Assembly: GCA_964522165.1 (NCBI GenBank) | Contig: CAZFVV010000010.1 | Location: 9,489-73,488 of the forward strand | DNA from: JABWBP01 sp964522165 | GTDB lineage: Bacteria; Calditrichota; Calditrichia; RBG-13-44-9; J075 | Direction: 5' to 3' | DNA: 64,000 nucleotides | Part shown: positions 63,994 to 64,000 of the stretch, piece after piece | How the letters are laid out: each line of letters opens with the position of its first letter | How positions within the stretch are numbered: position 1 is the stretch's first letter | The notes under the pieces: generated by a model | The model's input: only the letters and a program-made list of their open reading frames with translations | Told to the model about the DNA's origin: nothing | Database searches by the model: none | Program-made: the position numbers and the translations under genes

Positions 63994-64000
63994 CTTCTTT

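Overview
The window reads as chromosomal DNA of a fairly GC-rich Gram-negative bacterium, probably of the FCB assemblage (Calditrichota, Ignavibacteria or Rhodothermota-like). This is inferred from gene content: lipoproteins and TolC/RND efflux imply an outer membrane, and a tricorn-like S41 protease, a sortilin-type propeller protein, a sigma/zf-HC2/CHAT-TPR cluster and a lycopene cyclase of the CrtYc-Yd type are all present. No rRNA, tRNA, CRISPR array, intact transposase or prophage was recognised. The taxonomic call is an inference, not a measurement.

Layout. 1-5.5 kb: a partial M23 peptidase, XerD, a two-gene hypothetical/metallo-beta-lactamase operon, a DUF456 membrane protein, a MITE-like repeat, a glutamine-cyclotransferase lipoprotein and a small DUF2892 protein. 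6-11.5 kb: a sigma-70-like factor, a zinc-finger anti-sigma-like membrane protein, a small unknown protein and a 1127-residue TPR-CHAT protease-like protein. 11.7-19.1 kb (minus strand): an unknown protein and a complete phosphate uptake operon phoU*-pstS-pstC-pstA-pstB-pstB. Its PhoU carries a dead LMW-phosphatase/ArsC-like domain. Its two ATPases carry complementary motif losses that predict an obligate heterodimer with one working ATP site. 19.3-24.8 kb: GNAT, rhomboid protease, a chimeric DUF433/DUF5615 toxin-antitoxin remnant and a secreted BNR propeller protein. 24.9-34.3 kb: an eight-gene carotenoid operon (crtD-like, crtI, crtB, acyltransferase, glycosyltransferase, cruF, crtZ, lycopene cyclase). 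It is divergent from a CarH-like B12-binding regulator, with two consensus promoters and inverted operator boxes between them. 35-41.2 kb: a TetR-TolC-MFP-RND efflux operon with a palindromic operator. 41.4-49.9 kb: tricorn-like protease, a barrel-like protein, family-5 uracil-DNA glycosylase, cold-shock protein, an orphan DppB-type permease and RlmD.

50.3-59.0 kb is one 2906-residue gene. It fuses a GlcD-like flavin dehydrogenase, GlpC-like and ferredoxin iron-sulfur domains, and all the modules of a glutamate synthase in rearranged order: central domain, FMN barrel, glutamine amidotransferase, GXGXG helix. 59.3-64 kb: a BrnT-type toxin-antitoxin pair followed by a 1288-residue DUF559-nuclease/RecQ-like helicase fusion, a candidate defence gene.

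A second theme is non-coding. Many intergenic gaps carry short tandem arrays with strict 7-bp or 8-bp periodicity: AATTGGC, TTGAAGA, GAAGGAT, CGTGAAA, NNGACAA, and GTGTTNNN facing AACACNNN. One AATTGNC heptamer array lies in frame inside the glutamate-synthase-like gene, and a separate 24-bp palindrome also interrupts that gene in frame.
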